A DNA stretch of 60,542 bases from contig NZ_AYSJ01000002.1 in NCBI RefSeq assembly GCF_000517265.1, positions 776,118 to 836,659 on the forward strand. The letters are read 5' to 3'. The notes under the pieces are model-generated. The model saw only the letters and a list, made by a program, of their open reading frames with translations. It was not told the DNA's origin and ran no database searches. The translations under genes were made by a program, and so were the position numbers. Shown piece by piece: positions 20,607 to 27,884 of this stretch (the first letter of the stretch is position 1; each line of letters starts with the position of its first letter). The DNA is from Photorhabdus khanii NC19 (GTDB taxonomy: Bacteria > Pseudomonadota > Gammaproteobacteria > Enterobacterales > Enterobacteriaceae).

Positions 20607-20756
20607 ATGAGAAAATGCTTGTTAGTAACATTAGTATCTGGTTTACGTAAGTATTAAGCCATATAAGGTACTGAGATTAAACGGATCCATATGAATATAC
20701 CGAAGGTGACTATAATTAACGGAAAAGGTGAATGGGTTGAGTACCCCGATGGGTGA
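20607..20756 (+). pseudogene. Possible remnant of a lipoprotein-type immunity gene
   Basis: Six bases after the lipase stop, an ATG opens MRKCLLVTLVSGLRKY and then a stop at 20657. This looks like the first half of a signal peptide or lipoprotein leader. After a frame change another short reading frame, with NIPKVTIINGKGEWVEYPDG, ends at 20756 and looks like a genuine C-terminus. Together they suggest a small secreted protein gene that lost its middle. Immunity function is inferred only from its place directly behind a lipase effector, where such genes usually sit. Confidence 0.4.
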
Positions 20757-20808
20757 ATTGATATTAATAGCCAAATGATAGATCACTGTAAAATAATGCT
20801 GGCATAAT

Positions 20809-20838
20809 GAGGGGCATAAATGAATTAGCCCCTCTTTT
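20809..20838 (+). terminator. Rho-independent terminator
   Basis: GAGGGGC at 20809-20815 pairs perfectly with GCCCCTC at 20828-20834, with a 12-nt loop, and is followed by TTTT. It would end transcripts from the lipase gene. The rest of the stretch to yfcD (20839-21067) shows no gene. Confidence 0.75.
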
Positions 20839-21067
20839 CTGGTTTTTGAAGTTGATAAGGTGCAGGTAATCAACCCCGTTATCACTGCTGGTAAGAATTT
20901 GATCGCATTACGGTTTATCAGGTGCCCTATTTTGGGTTCAGTCAAAGGGTTGCATGAAGCGTCCGAAACGAATAACTTCGTAGAGCCGCTATCAATTTGG
21001 TGATTTTGAATAGGTTAACCATTCTATAGACTTGCAATTTCTTGCTAATAAAAAAGGTTTTTTAAAG

Positions 21068-21616
21068 ATGGAACAAGAGAATACAGAGGGTGTTGAGTGG
21101 ATCGATATTGTCAATGAAGACAATGAAGTCATTGCTCAGGCTACACGTCAGCAGATGCGCGCCCAGTGTTTACGGCACCGTGCCACTTATATCGTAGTTC
21201 ATAATGGTATGGGAAAAATTCTGGTTCAGCATCGTACAGAAACTAAAGATTTTTATCCGGGAAAATTGGATGCGACCGCAGGAGGCGTTGCGCTGGCGGG
21301 TGAAAATATGTTGGATGCAGCCCGGCGCGAAGCAGAAGAAGAATTGGGTATCGCAGGCGTTCCTTTTGCCGAGCACGGTAGTTTTTATTATGAGGAACAG
21401 AATTGCCGTATCTATGGCGCATTATTCAGTTGCATCAGTCATGGCCCATTTGCTTTACAGGAAGCGGAAATTGATGATGTATGCTGGCTGACACCGGCAG
21501 AAATCACCGCGCGTTGCGACGAATTCACCCCCGATTCGTTGAAAGCACTTTCTCTGTGGTTGACGCGTAATAATGATTTCGATGCTGTTATTCTTAGCAA
21601 TAAATTGATTGATTGA
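21068..21616 (+). CDS. yfcD: Nudix hydrolase YfcD
   Basis: The 182-residue protein has an intact Nudix box, GX5EX7REUXEEXGU, in the segment from GGVALAGEN to EEELGI (about residues 76-99), with the four metal-binding acidic positions present. The flanking IDI-like arrangement (an N-terminal [14 protein letters not shown], a middle [12 protein letters not shown]) matches E. coli YfcD (180). The ATG at 21068 is chosen because translation then starts [15 protein letters not shown] like the family; an in-frame upstream codon at 21032 adds an unlikely tail. The substrate is unknown. A 52-residue copy of its C-terminus lies 600 bp downstream. Confidence 0.88.
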   Translation: MEQENTEGVEWIDIVNEDNEVIAQATRQQMRAQCLRHRATYIVVHNGMGKILVQHRTETKDFYPGKLDATAGGVALAGENMLDAARREAEEELGIAGVPFAEHGSFYYEEQNCRIYGALFSCISHGPFALQEAEIDDVCWLTPAEITARCDEFTPDSLKALSLWLTRNNDFDAVILSNKLID

Positions 21617-21746
21617 GTTATTACCACCAATAATGGTTCTATTTATAATATGAACTATTTGGTCATGCTTGCAGTGTTAGTGATATTCGGCCGTGCCCCT
21701 TAATAATATTGCCAATTATTGTTGAGGGACACGACCTGGTCAGAGG

Positions 21747-22020
21747 TTAGCCCCAGTTCCATATCTGCGATGTAACTTCGATTTCTGCGGTTATACTATC
21801 GCTGAGATTGATGATTACAATTCTATAGAAATAAATAGCATTAATCGGTGCTGTGAGTGTTTTAGTTTCTCCGGGGTAGACTTCAATATAGGTATATTGA
21901 TTATAATCTCCGATTGGAGCAGCCCAGTAATTTACAGCTCTAATGGGTGCCAGGCTGTTGTTTTTATACTTATATGATAGGTGGTTTTATTTGCGAAATT
22001 TAACTTAACACTTTCTTTGG
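21747..22020 (-). pseudogene. Decayed C-terminal part of an unrecognised gene
   Basis: On the minus strand a coding-like stretch ends at a TAA at 21749-21747. It includes APIRAVNYWAAPIGDYNQY, YIEVYPGETKTLTAPINAIY and EIEVTSQIWNWG before the stop, and looks like an all-beta domain. Its upstream continuation (LPKESVKLNFANKTTYHI) is in another frame, joined by a single frameshift near 21970. In-frame stops lie further upstream. No start codon or ribosome binding site is credible. The family is not recognised. The stretch between yfcD and the yfcD-tail copy holds nothing else recognisable. Confidence 0.45.
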
Positions 22021-22216
22021 GTAGTTAAATATTGAAATTTATCAGTGATATAAAAGGAATGCGGTAAACGAATTTATCGTATTTTAATCTTCGTTCAGTG
22101 GTGATATTGGCAGGACTTCAATCTTGTCTTAATATAGTCAGGTATTACAGGATTAGTGAAATATTTTGGATGAGTGATTATTGAATTGCATTAATAGCAT
22201 GTTTTAGTAAGTCGTT

Positions 22217-22375
22217 TTACAGGCAGTAGGAATTGACGATGTGTTCTGGCTGACACTGGAGGAAATTACTGTTCGTTTTGACGAATTTACACTTGATGTT
22301 CTAAAAGCACTTTTTCTGTGGCTGACGCGTAATGATGATTTCGATGAAGTCATTTTTAATCAAAAAATAGATTAA
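22217..22375 (+). pseudogene. Duplicated 3' fragment of yfcD
   Basis: Reading from TTACAG at 22217 gives 52 residues and a stop at 22375. Segments such as [26 protein letters not shown] and [19 protein letters not shown] match the last 52 residues of YfcD ([46 protein letters not shown]). The nucleotide sequences are also clearly related. There is no start codon, Nudix box or promoter. It is a relic of a duplication that bracketed the 600-bp stretch in between. Confidence 0.8.
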
Positions 22376-22609
22376 TTTCGCTCTCTGTTTGAGTTGAATC
22401 GCTAAACTCCGAAAAGGTGGATCTCATTGTTTTTATTCTTAAATTCCTTTCTTATAACAGCAATGAATATTCCTCCTTTGAGTAAAAATTTTGTTTATAC
22501 ATAAGGGTTACAATGTAACAACAATATTTATTATTGGCGCTATGGTGACTAGTCACAATATATCCTATATATTGAATATATCCATATTGCTGTTATGAGA
22601 AGGTACACC

Positions 22610-23287
22610 ATGACAACCAGAATGTATTCGTCCGCTAAGGTGAAGAAATCAATGGAAGTAGAAACATTGAGTGGATCTGAACTCATCGATCGTAAGATTG
22701 ATAAAGATGCTGAATATTTAGTTATCAAACTGGATCGTAACATAGCTAGTACTTCTGAATACAGTAAAGCCTTATATGTTGCAGTAAACGCCGCAGTTGC
22801 GACGGTGAATTCTATTGCTATTTGTGACGATAAGGCAGATAACTCTGTCAGGAAACTATCATCTGAACATAAGCAGGATCGTGACACTCGTTTTTCAGCA
22901 CGCCGAAAGGCTTTAAAGGAATCAATTCTATCAGATTCAATCTGGTTAACCTCAGTGGCTATTTCAGATGGGTATGGGTTTAAATCCAGCAATAAGAGTG
23001 CAGGGCCGAACAGATGGAAAAACAGTAATAAGATTTTTGCGATTACGATTGATGGTAAAGATTATTTTCCTCAATATGCCTTGAATGAAGATTTTAAGCC
23101 TCTTGATATTGTTAAGAAAATAATCACGTTATTTGGTGATAAAAAGACTTCTTGGGGATTAGCTGTTTGGTTTGGTTCAAATAATAGTTGGTTAGGTAAT
23201 AAAAAACCCAAGGAAGTCCTGAGAACAATGCCAGAGCAAGTCCTTATTGCTGCTAGGGGAGAACTGGAAAGAGGTGTTCATGGTTAA
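22610..23287 (+). CDS. Antitoxin of a RES/Xre-type module (MbcA/ParS/Xre-like C-terminus)
   Basis: The 225-residue protein overlaps the start of the RES toxin gene by 8 bp, the usual antitoxin-toxin order. Its C-terminal 60 residues (FGDKKTSWGLAVWFGSNNSW, LGNKKPKEVLRTMPEQVLIA, ARGELERGVHG) resemble the toxin-binding domain (DUF2384) of Xre/ParS antitoxins. The N-terminal part is longer than usual and no clear helix-turn-helix is seen. A lysine-rich middle (RKLSSEHKQDRDTRFSARRK) could contact DNA. The ATG at 22610 is chosen because GAGAAGG stands 7 bp before it; an ATG at 22595 is the alternative. The operon is likely autorepressed. Confidence 0.75.
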   Translation: MTTRMYSSAKVKKSMEVETLSGSELIDRKIDKDAEYLVIKLDRNIASTSEYSKALYVAVNAAVATVNSIAICDDKADNSVRKLSSEHKQDRDTRFSARRKALKESILSDSIWLTSVAISDGYGFKSSNKSAGPNRWKNSNKIFAITIDGKDYFPQYALNEDFKPLDIVKKIITLFGDKKTSWGLAVWFGSNNSWLGNKKPKEVLRTMPEQVLIAARGELERGVHG

Positions 23288-23948
23288 GAAAAAAGATCAT
23301 GAATTACAAGGAACTCTAGAATTTCCAGAAAGATTGAGTATAAGTAATTATTGTATCTGGAAAGCAGGAAAGCCTATTTATCGTCTTCACCATGAGGCAC
23401 TTTCTGCTGTTCAGTTTAATCCTGGTTATGGCTCAGGGCGGTTTAATCCGATAAAAGCAACGGGGACATTGTATGGTGCTGGGGATTTTGGTACAGCTGC
23501 GATGGAAACACTTTTTCACGATGTTGGATCGCCTTCAGAGGGGCTGCCATTTGATTATGAGGGCCTTAACCAAAAAGTATACTCAGTTATTGAACCAGTC
23601 ACAGATTTAGTTTTAGTTGAATTAAGTGCCAGAACATTAAGACGATGGGGGTTTACCAAATCACAGGTAATTGATTCTACAGCAGATAAATACCCTTTTA
23701 CGCAACGGTTAGCTGCTAAAATCCATAACCAACACTTTGAAGCTCAGGGTTTACAGTGGTCTTCTAAGCAGGACGATGGAATAGCCGTCATGTTGTTCGA
23801 GGATCGTGTAAATAAAAATAGTTTATCCGTTATTATCGAGTCAAAATCTGTTTCTGAATCAGAAAGCGCTATGGAAGACATTGAAACTATTATTGATGAT
23901 CTTGCTATGGTGCCAATAAATATAGGTGGTGGTGATCCTGATGATTAG
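23280..23948 (+). CDS. RES-domain NAD+-degrading toxin
   Basis: RES toxins hydrolyse or phosphorolyse NAD+ and stop growth when the antitoxin is lost. The 222-residue protein carries the domain-naming residues: R35 in KPIYRLHHEA, E76 in GTAAMETLFHD, and a serine (S161 or S162) in EAQGLQWSSKQDDG, followed by VMLFEDRV. The N-terminal segment RFNPIKATGTLYGAGDFGTA is typical of the fold. The ATG at 23280 has GAAAGAGG before it and overlaps the antitoxin stop. The C-terminus is acidic (DPDD). A decayed copy of its 3' part lies at 27003-27098. Confidence 0.85.
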   Translation: MVKKKDHELQGTLEFPERLSISNYCIWKAGKPIYRLHHEALSAVQFNPGYGSGRFNPIKATGTLYGAGDFGTAAMETLFHDVGSPSEGLPFDYEGLNQKVYSVIEPVTDLVLVELSARTLRRWGFTKSQVIDSTADKYPFTQRLAAKIHNQHFEAQGLQWSSKQDDGIAVMLFEDRVNKNSLSVIIESKSVSESESAMEDIETIIDDLAMVPINIGGGDPDD

Positions 23949-23989
23949 TCAATTCGTTATATCAGTGTTAAATTATCGGGCTTTTAGAT

Positions 23990-24053
23990 TGTTGACCATG
24001 ACACTGACAGCTAATTTCGGTGGATAGGTTACCAGCAGGTGCACATGATCAGC
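23990..24053 (-). pseudogene. Fragment of an IS200-type Y1 transposase (TnpA)
   Basis: On the minus strand this short stretch reads ADHVHLLVTYPPKLAVSVMV, which contains the HUH metal motif (HVHLLV) of IS200/IS605 TnpA transposases. Neither end of the gene is present. It is adjacent to a TnpB fragment on the opposite strand, so both derive from one IS605-type element. Confidence 0.75.
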
Positions 24054-24061
24054 TTCTTTTC

Positions 24062-24178
24062 TGGCACTGCCTTGAATGCGGTATTGAACATGATAGAGAC
24101 ATCAATGCCGCATTAAATATCAAACAGCAGGGCATAAACGCATTAAAAGCGGCGGGACTCGTCGTTTCTGCCCACTGA
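24062..24178 (+). pseudogene. C-terminal fragment of a TnpB (IS200/IS605 accessory nuclease)
   Basis: Thirty-eight codons and a stop read WHCLECGIEHDRDINAALNI followed by KQQGINALKAAGLVVSAH. This is the second CxxC of the TnpB zinc finger and the conserved RuvC III end (DRDINAALNIK). The rest of TnpB is missing. Together with the TnpA fragment it marks a heavily deleted IS605-type element between the RES toxin and the monooxygenase. Confidence 0.8.
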
Positions 24179-24221
24179 GGTTTGTGTCAGACTCGTCAAG
24201 AACGTGACAGGGTGGATGCGG

Positions 24222-25670
24222 TTATGTCCATTTCAACGCGGCATCATCGATAGGCTGTCCCAAAACTTGTTGATCTTTTTTGTAATCATGTGGAACCTGC
24301 CAGGTTGAGCTGCGTCCCTGACGAGGAAGAGAATCCCCTGCACGTTTTATATAACCGGATTTTAAAGCACCAAAAATATTTTCGTCTTCCAGCATTTCAC
24401 CCGGTTGAGCATATGGTGTCACAACCGTCGCACCGCGACGCTCCATCTCGTTCAACAAACGGCAGATGTATTCCGCCGATAGATCAACTTTCAACGTCCA
24501 AGCGTTATTGATATAACCAAACAGACAGGCAAAATTGGGGATATTTTGTATCAACGTTCCCTTATAGAGCATTCGATCATGACTTTGTTGTTTTTGCCCA
24601 TCAATAGAGAGTTCAATTCCACCAATAAAATGTAATTTCAGCCCGGTCGCTGTAACAATAATATCCGTAGGTAATTCTTTGCCGGATTGTAATAAGATAC
24701 CGTTTTCAGTTATGCGTTCAATATGGTCAGTAACGATAGATGCTTTACCTTCTTTTAATACCTTAAATAGGTTACTACTGGGAATAAAACACAGACGTTC
24801 ATCCCATGGCATATACTTTGGAGTAAAGTGCTTCATGTCAAAGTCTGGGCCGACACGTTTGCGAGCTGACGCCAGCAAAAACGATTTCAATAAGTTAGGT
24901 AAATGTCGACTCGTTTTATAAAGTAAACGGTACAGAAAGAGATTGCGATTTCTACTCAATGTGTAAATCCAGCGCTGGGGAATAATGCCTTTGCAGTATT
25001 CTGCTATCTTATCTCTTCCTGGTATTGAAAGAACATAACTCGGGGAGCGCTGTAACATCGTGATATGTTCAGTATCATTTGCCATAGCAGGAAGTAAAGT
25101 GACTGCTGTTGCGCCGCTACCAATGACAACAACCCGCTTGCCTTTATAATTCAATCCTTCAGGCCAGTGTTGAGGGTGAATTACCGGGCCTTTGAAATCG
25201 TCAATGCCGGGGAATTCAGGTAAATAAGGTTCATCATAGTTGTAATAACCTGTTGCAGCGACGAGAAAATCACAGGTGAATTGCCGGGTTTCACCACTGA
25301 TTTCGTCAATCGCGGTAACGGTCCACTGGCGAGTCGCATTTGACCAGTCAGTCTGCGTGATTTTTATCCCAAACTGTATTTTCTTATCAATTTCATACTC
25401 TTTTGCTGTTGCATGGATATAACTTTTAATTGAAGGCCCATCTGCAAAAATACTGGTGTCTGTCCAAGGACGGAATTTATAGCCATAGCTCATCATATCT
25501 GAATCTGAGCGAATGCCCGGATAGCGAAATAAATCCCAGGTACCGCCTATTGTATGGCGACGATCTAAGATAATAAATTTCTTATCAGGACATTTCTTTG
25601 TTAAATGACATGCTACACCAATGCCAGCAATACCCGCGCCAATAATCAAAACATCATAATGGTTATTCAT
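24222..25670 (-). CDS. EthA-like type I Baeyer-Villiger monooxygenase
   Basis: The 482-residue flavoprotein uses NADPH and O2 to insert oxygen next to a carbonyl or to oxidise sulfur. It has the FAD-binding GAGIAG motif (11-16), GGTWDLFRYPGIRSDSDMMS (about 42-61), the Baeyer-Villiger fingerprint FxGxxxHxxxWP as FKGPVIHPQHWP (159-170), and the NADPH-binding GSGATA (184-189). Similarity runs the whole length of mycobacterial EthA (about 489). The ATG at 25670 follows GGGAGAG; the longer reading from 25709 lacks such a site. The native substrate is unknown. It is flanked by IS605 remnants and by a decayed gene copy, which suggests transfer. Confidence 0.88.
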   Translation of the reverse strand: MNNHYDVLIIGAGIAGIGVACHLTKKCPDKKFIILDRRHTIGGTWDLFRYPGIRSDSDMMSYGYKFRPWTDTSIFADGPSIKSYIHATAKEYEIDKKIQFGIKITQTDWSNATRQWTVTAIDEISGETRQFTCDFLVAATGYYNYDEPYLPEFPGIDDFKGPVIHPQHWPEGLNYKGKRVVVIGSGATAVTLLPAMANDTEHITMLQRSPSYVLSIPGRDKIAEYCKGIIPQRWIYTLSRNRNLFLYRLLYKTSRHLPNLLKSFLLASARKRVGPDFDMKHFTPKYMPWDERLCFIPSSNLFKVLKEGKASIVTDHIERITENGILLQSGKELPTDIIVTATGLKLHFIGGIELSIDGQKQQSHDRMLYKGTLIQNIPNFACLFGYINNAWTLKVDLSAEYICRLLNEMERRGATVVTPYAQPGEMLEDENIFGALKSGYIKRAGDSLPRQGRSSTWQVPHDYKKDQQVLGQPIDDAALKWT

Positions 25671-25790
25671 TGTTATCTCTCCCACAAGGTCATCTTTTGA
25701 TGAGATCAATATCCCGCAGTCAAGTTATGTTATTTTTTATTCAGTGGGATTTCCACTGTTAGAAACAGTGATTATTTTGGTTGAAATAAT

Positions 25791-25962
25791 CTAGGTTCAT
25801 TTTACAATATCTTTCTGATGTTAGAAGCGTAAGTGATTTTCTTTTCGAAACGAATGAATTAATAAGAAGCGTTAATTAAGAGGTAGGAATAAATTGCTTG
25901 CCTGTTGATGGTGGGGCTCAAATTTTTGCCGGTATTGGGGTGTGCGTGGCTTCTCTTGGTTA
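25791..25962 (+). pseudogene. Fragment of a DUF4225 gene, decayed copy of 27177-27884
   Basis: The stretch aligns with the intact DUF4225 gene. It shares TATCTTTCTGATGTTAGAAG near its start and ATTTTTGCCGGTATTGGGGT near its end. About 150 bp present in the intact copy are deleted between them. Frames are broken by stops. It belongs to the upstream arm of the tandem duplication described in the findings. Confidence 0.8.
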
Positions 25963-25995
25963 CGATTATAGTTCAATTAGTTATGGTGTTATGTT

Positions 25996-26130
25996 TTTTT
26001 AAATATAATTCCAGCCCTCCATTTGAACTTATCCGATAAAGATCAATAAAACAATCCAATAATTCATTATTAGCAATTGCAACACCGAATAAAGGCGTTG
26101 ATGTATTAACAGGTTTGTTAATTTGGGTGC
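25996..26130 (-). pseudogene. Fragment of an hcp gene, decayed copy of 28673-29152
   Basis: The stretch is about 90 percent identical by eye to 28848-28983 inside the intact hcp gene, sharing for instance TTATCCGATAAAGATCAATA. It covers only the middle of the gene; both ends are missing. Confidence 0.85.
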
Positions 26131-26164
26131 TAGAAGCCTTATCCGACAACGATAACCACCGAAA

Positions 26165-26184
26165 GGGCAGGGAGAACCCTGCCC
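26165..26184 (-). terminator. Strong hairpin at the 3' end of the hok-type gene
   Basis: GGGCAGGG at 26165-26172 and CCCTGCCC at 26177-26184 form a perfect 8-bp stem with a 4-nt loop, just after the hok stop on the minus strand. It can act as a terminator or as the 3' stabilising structure of a hok-type mRNA. No long T run follows. Confidence 0.6.
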
Positions 26185-26189
26185 CACGG

Positions 26190-26342
26190 TTAGCTTCTAA
26201 CTTCGTAGTTCAGAAACGCCGCGAACTCCATGTTTGCTTGTTGAATGCGGATCTCACACAGTGAGTCGCGTACAAGCCAAGTAAACGCTAACAGTGTCAA
26301 ACAGACCACTACCAGGCCATACAGCAACAGTTTTCGTGACAT
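26190..26342 (-). CDS. Hok/Gef-family small membrane toxin
   Basis: The 50-residue protein starts MSRKLLLYGLVVVCLTLLAF. It has one membrane helix (about 4-24), the family motif VRDSLCEI with its conserved cysteine, and a C-terminal FLNYEVRS comparable to the usual AYE(P/V) ending. Hok proteins depolarise the inner membrane and are held off by an antisense Sok RNA. The gene was too short for routine ORF calling. AAGGGC stands before the ATG. It is a chromosomal copy lying inside decayed DNA; whether an upstream mok frame survives was not resolved. Confidence 0.88.
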   Translation of the reverse strand: MSRKLLLYGLVVVCLTLLAFTWLVRDSLCEIRIQQANMEFAAFLNYEVRS

Positions 26343-26455
26343 TTTCTTGCCCTTACGAAGTTAAGAGGCTAAGATTATGTTGTTCGGACATAACATTAAG
26401 CCTCAAATTGATTGAAAGATCATTTGGGGCTTTTTGCTGTCTGCAACTTACCGAG

Positions 26456-26524
26456 GCTTGAAGCAGACGGCTTCAAGCACCCGACCTAATTCTAACAGAA
26501 GAGCCGGATTTTTCGGCTTTTTTC
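26456..26524 (+). ncRNA. Candidate Sok-like antisense RNA region opposite the hok leader
   Basis: Upstream of hok, on the strand opposite to it, GCTTGAAGC (26456-26464) pairs with GCTTCAAGC (26470-26478) around a 5-nt loop. A rho-independent terminator AGCCG-GATTTTT-CGGCT plus a T run follows at 26502-26524 in the plus direction. Position and orientation fit an antisense RNA covering the hok mRNA leader. The promoter was not identified and the 5' end is unknown. Confidence 0.5.
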
Positions 26525-26603
26525 TTTAATTCTGTGAGCGGGCTCATTGGAAGCGAAGTTATAATTCAACGATGTTGCACTTATTATGTGAATCTACCAT
26601 TTC

Positions 26604-26934
26604 ACTTCTGGCACCACACCAATAAAAGAGGTTTTCTTCCTTGGTTTGGGTATCAGGGGTTCAAACTCTTCAACACATTTCAGATAATGGAGTGTTTTTT
26701 TATGTGCATTGGCAGCTTTCTCATCGATATATGCTTCATAAATATAGAAGCGGGTAGGAATATTTTCATCCCGTAATACATCAAAACGTAAATTACCTTC
26801 TTCCTGGATTGAGCCAAGACGATTTAATAGAAGAACTCAATAAATATTAGAGAGAATTCTATTGAATTTATCCTGCTTATTTTTTTCACCCAAAAACAAC
26901 TCATAGGCTTTGCTGGTATTTTCATTCTAGTGTA
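26604..26934 (-). pseudogene. Decayed copy of lsrG and the lsrF 3' end
   Basis: 26604-26838 aligns with the intact lsrG at 29622-29840, sharing for instance AATAAAAGAGGTTTTCTTCC. 26870-26934 aligns with the lsrF 3' end at about 29930-29985, sharing CATTTTCATTCT and AACTCATAGGCTTTGCTGGT-like sequence. The lsrG 5' part and start are deleted. There is no open frame over the full length. The homology stops inside the lsrF 3' part. Confidence 0.85.
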
Positions 26935-27002
26935 TTTTGTCAGCAGGAAAACCTATTGATTGTTTATTTATTGTGGTTTAATAATGTTGGTTATCCACTG
27001 GA

Positions 27003-27098
27003 ATCTATAATCAGCACCCACGGATTCAGGGTTTACAGTGATTTTTTAAACAAGATGGTGGAACGATGCACGTGTTGTTTGAGGATCGTATAAGTTAG
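27003..27098 (+). pseudogene. Decayed copy of the RES toxin gene 3' part
   Basis: The frame reads IYNQHPRIQGLQ, a stop in place of W160, then FFKQDGGTMHVLFEDRIS and a stop. This matches IHNQHFEAQGLQW-SSKQDD and VMLFEDRVN of the intact RES toxin (about residues 148-176). It marks the junction of the tandem duplication: lsrF-like sequence ends just before it and DUF4225 begins just after it. Confidence 0.8.
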
Positions 27099-27121
27099 AA
27101 TTAACGAGTTTAGAGGTTAAA

Positions 27122-27250
27122 ATGGTATTTTCATCAAAGCATCATAGTTGTTTAGAGGCAAAAATTAGAGAGTTAAATGAAATATCATCCAGGCTCAATT
27201 TACGATATCTTTCTGATGTTAGAAGCAAAAACGTTTTTTTTTCGGAATGA
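27122..27250 (+). other. Frameshifted 5' part of the DUF4225 gene
   Basis: The ATG at 27122 opens 42 codons with LEAKIRELNEISSRLNLRYL and SDVRSKNVFF before a stop at 27250. The natural continuation, RNELIRKVNHEV, is in the next frame. The switch falls in a run of nine T (27234-27242). Removing one T would fuse both into a single protein of about 253 residues. The gene may be inactive, phase-variable, or affected by a sequencing error. Confidence 0.75.
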
Positions 27251-27884
27251 ACTAATAAGAAAGGTTAATCACGAGGTAGGCTCAAATTGCTTGTCTGTTG
27301 ATGGGGGTATTGAAATCATTCAAAGTGAAATAGATAATCTGAAGAAACAGGAATTTGACCTGCGAATAAACGATAGCCAGCAATATCTGATTGTTCAAAA
27401 AGAAAAAAATGGTGAAAGAATCAATTTATTTTTGAAACAAGTTGGTTTTGTTAGTGGTGGTTCTCAAATTTTTGCCGGTATTGGGGTGTGCGTGGCCTCC
27501 CTCGGTGCAGCTTGTGCGGGTTTTGGTGTTCCATTATTAGTGCAAGGAGGAAATAATGTTTATGAGAATGGGTATTACCTGTTATTAAGAAAAGAGGTTT
27601 CAGGTCCGGCAAGAGGTGTTTATTGTGATGTGGCTAAAACACTTGGTTATAGTGAAGCTGATGGTGATATGGTTTATGGCTATGTAGATCTGGGGTTGTC
27701 TGGGTACGGAATGGTAAGATCTATTGTGAGGCCTGGGACTTTTCGTCTATTTAGATATATTAAATCTGATTATATCAGAGGGTGGCAAGAGATGGGGAAA
27801 GTACCTTTGATTGCTGAAATTATCGGTGATGCTGTGACTGGTTTCAGTATTTATTCGATTTCTAATGGTGAAAAAAATGAATGA
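27177..27884 (+). CDS. DUF4225-domain protein, probable T6SS-associated effector
   Basis: The 235-residue open frame covers most of a DUF4225 protein. The most conserved part has a glycine-rich hydrophobic stretch, GGSQIFAGIGVCVASLGAAC (about 97-116), then GNNVYENGYYLLLR, LGYSEADGDMVYGYVDLGLS and a C-terminal EIIGDAVTGFSIY. DUF4225 domains occur alone near Hcp genes or fused to Rhs/PAAR proteins, suggesting a T6SS cargo; the biochemical activity is not known to me. The first codons here are an artefact of a frameshift: the true start is probably 27122. It overlaps the first small membrane-protein gene by 8 bp. The glycine-rich helix and membrane-protein neighbours suggest membrane action. Confidence 0.75.
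   Translation: MKYHPGSIYDIFLMLEAKTFFFRNELIRKVNHEVGSNCLSVDGGIEIIQSEIDNLKKQEFDLRINDSQQYLIVQKEKNGERINLFLKQVGFVSGGSQIFAGIGVCVASLGAACAGFGVPLLVQGGNNVYENGYYLLLRKEVSGPARGVYCDVAKTLGYSEADGDMVYGYVDLGLSGYGMVRSIVRPGTFRLFRYIKSDYIRGWQEMGKVPLIAEIIGDAVTGFSIYSISNGEKNE

Noticed and set aside
20643..20945. 100-residue minus-strand frame downstream of the lipase
   Set aside because: It runs antisense through the terminator hairpin and the remnant peptide; the translation shows no family and no ribosome binding site.
22549..22992. 147-residue minus-strand open frame opposite the antitoxin gene
   Set aside because: It lies antisense to a gene with a good ribosome binding site, toxin overlap and family similarity; its own translation is low-complexity and has no recognisable domain.
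26534..26776. 80-residue plus-strand frame
   Set aside because: It is antisense to the decayed lsrG copy and has no independent support.
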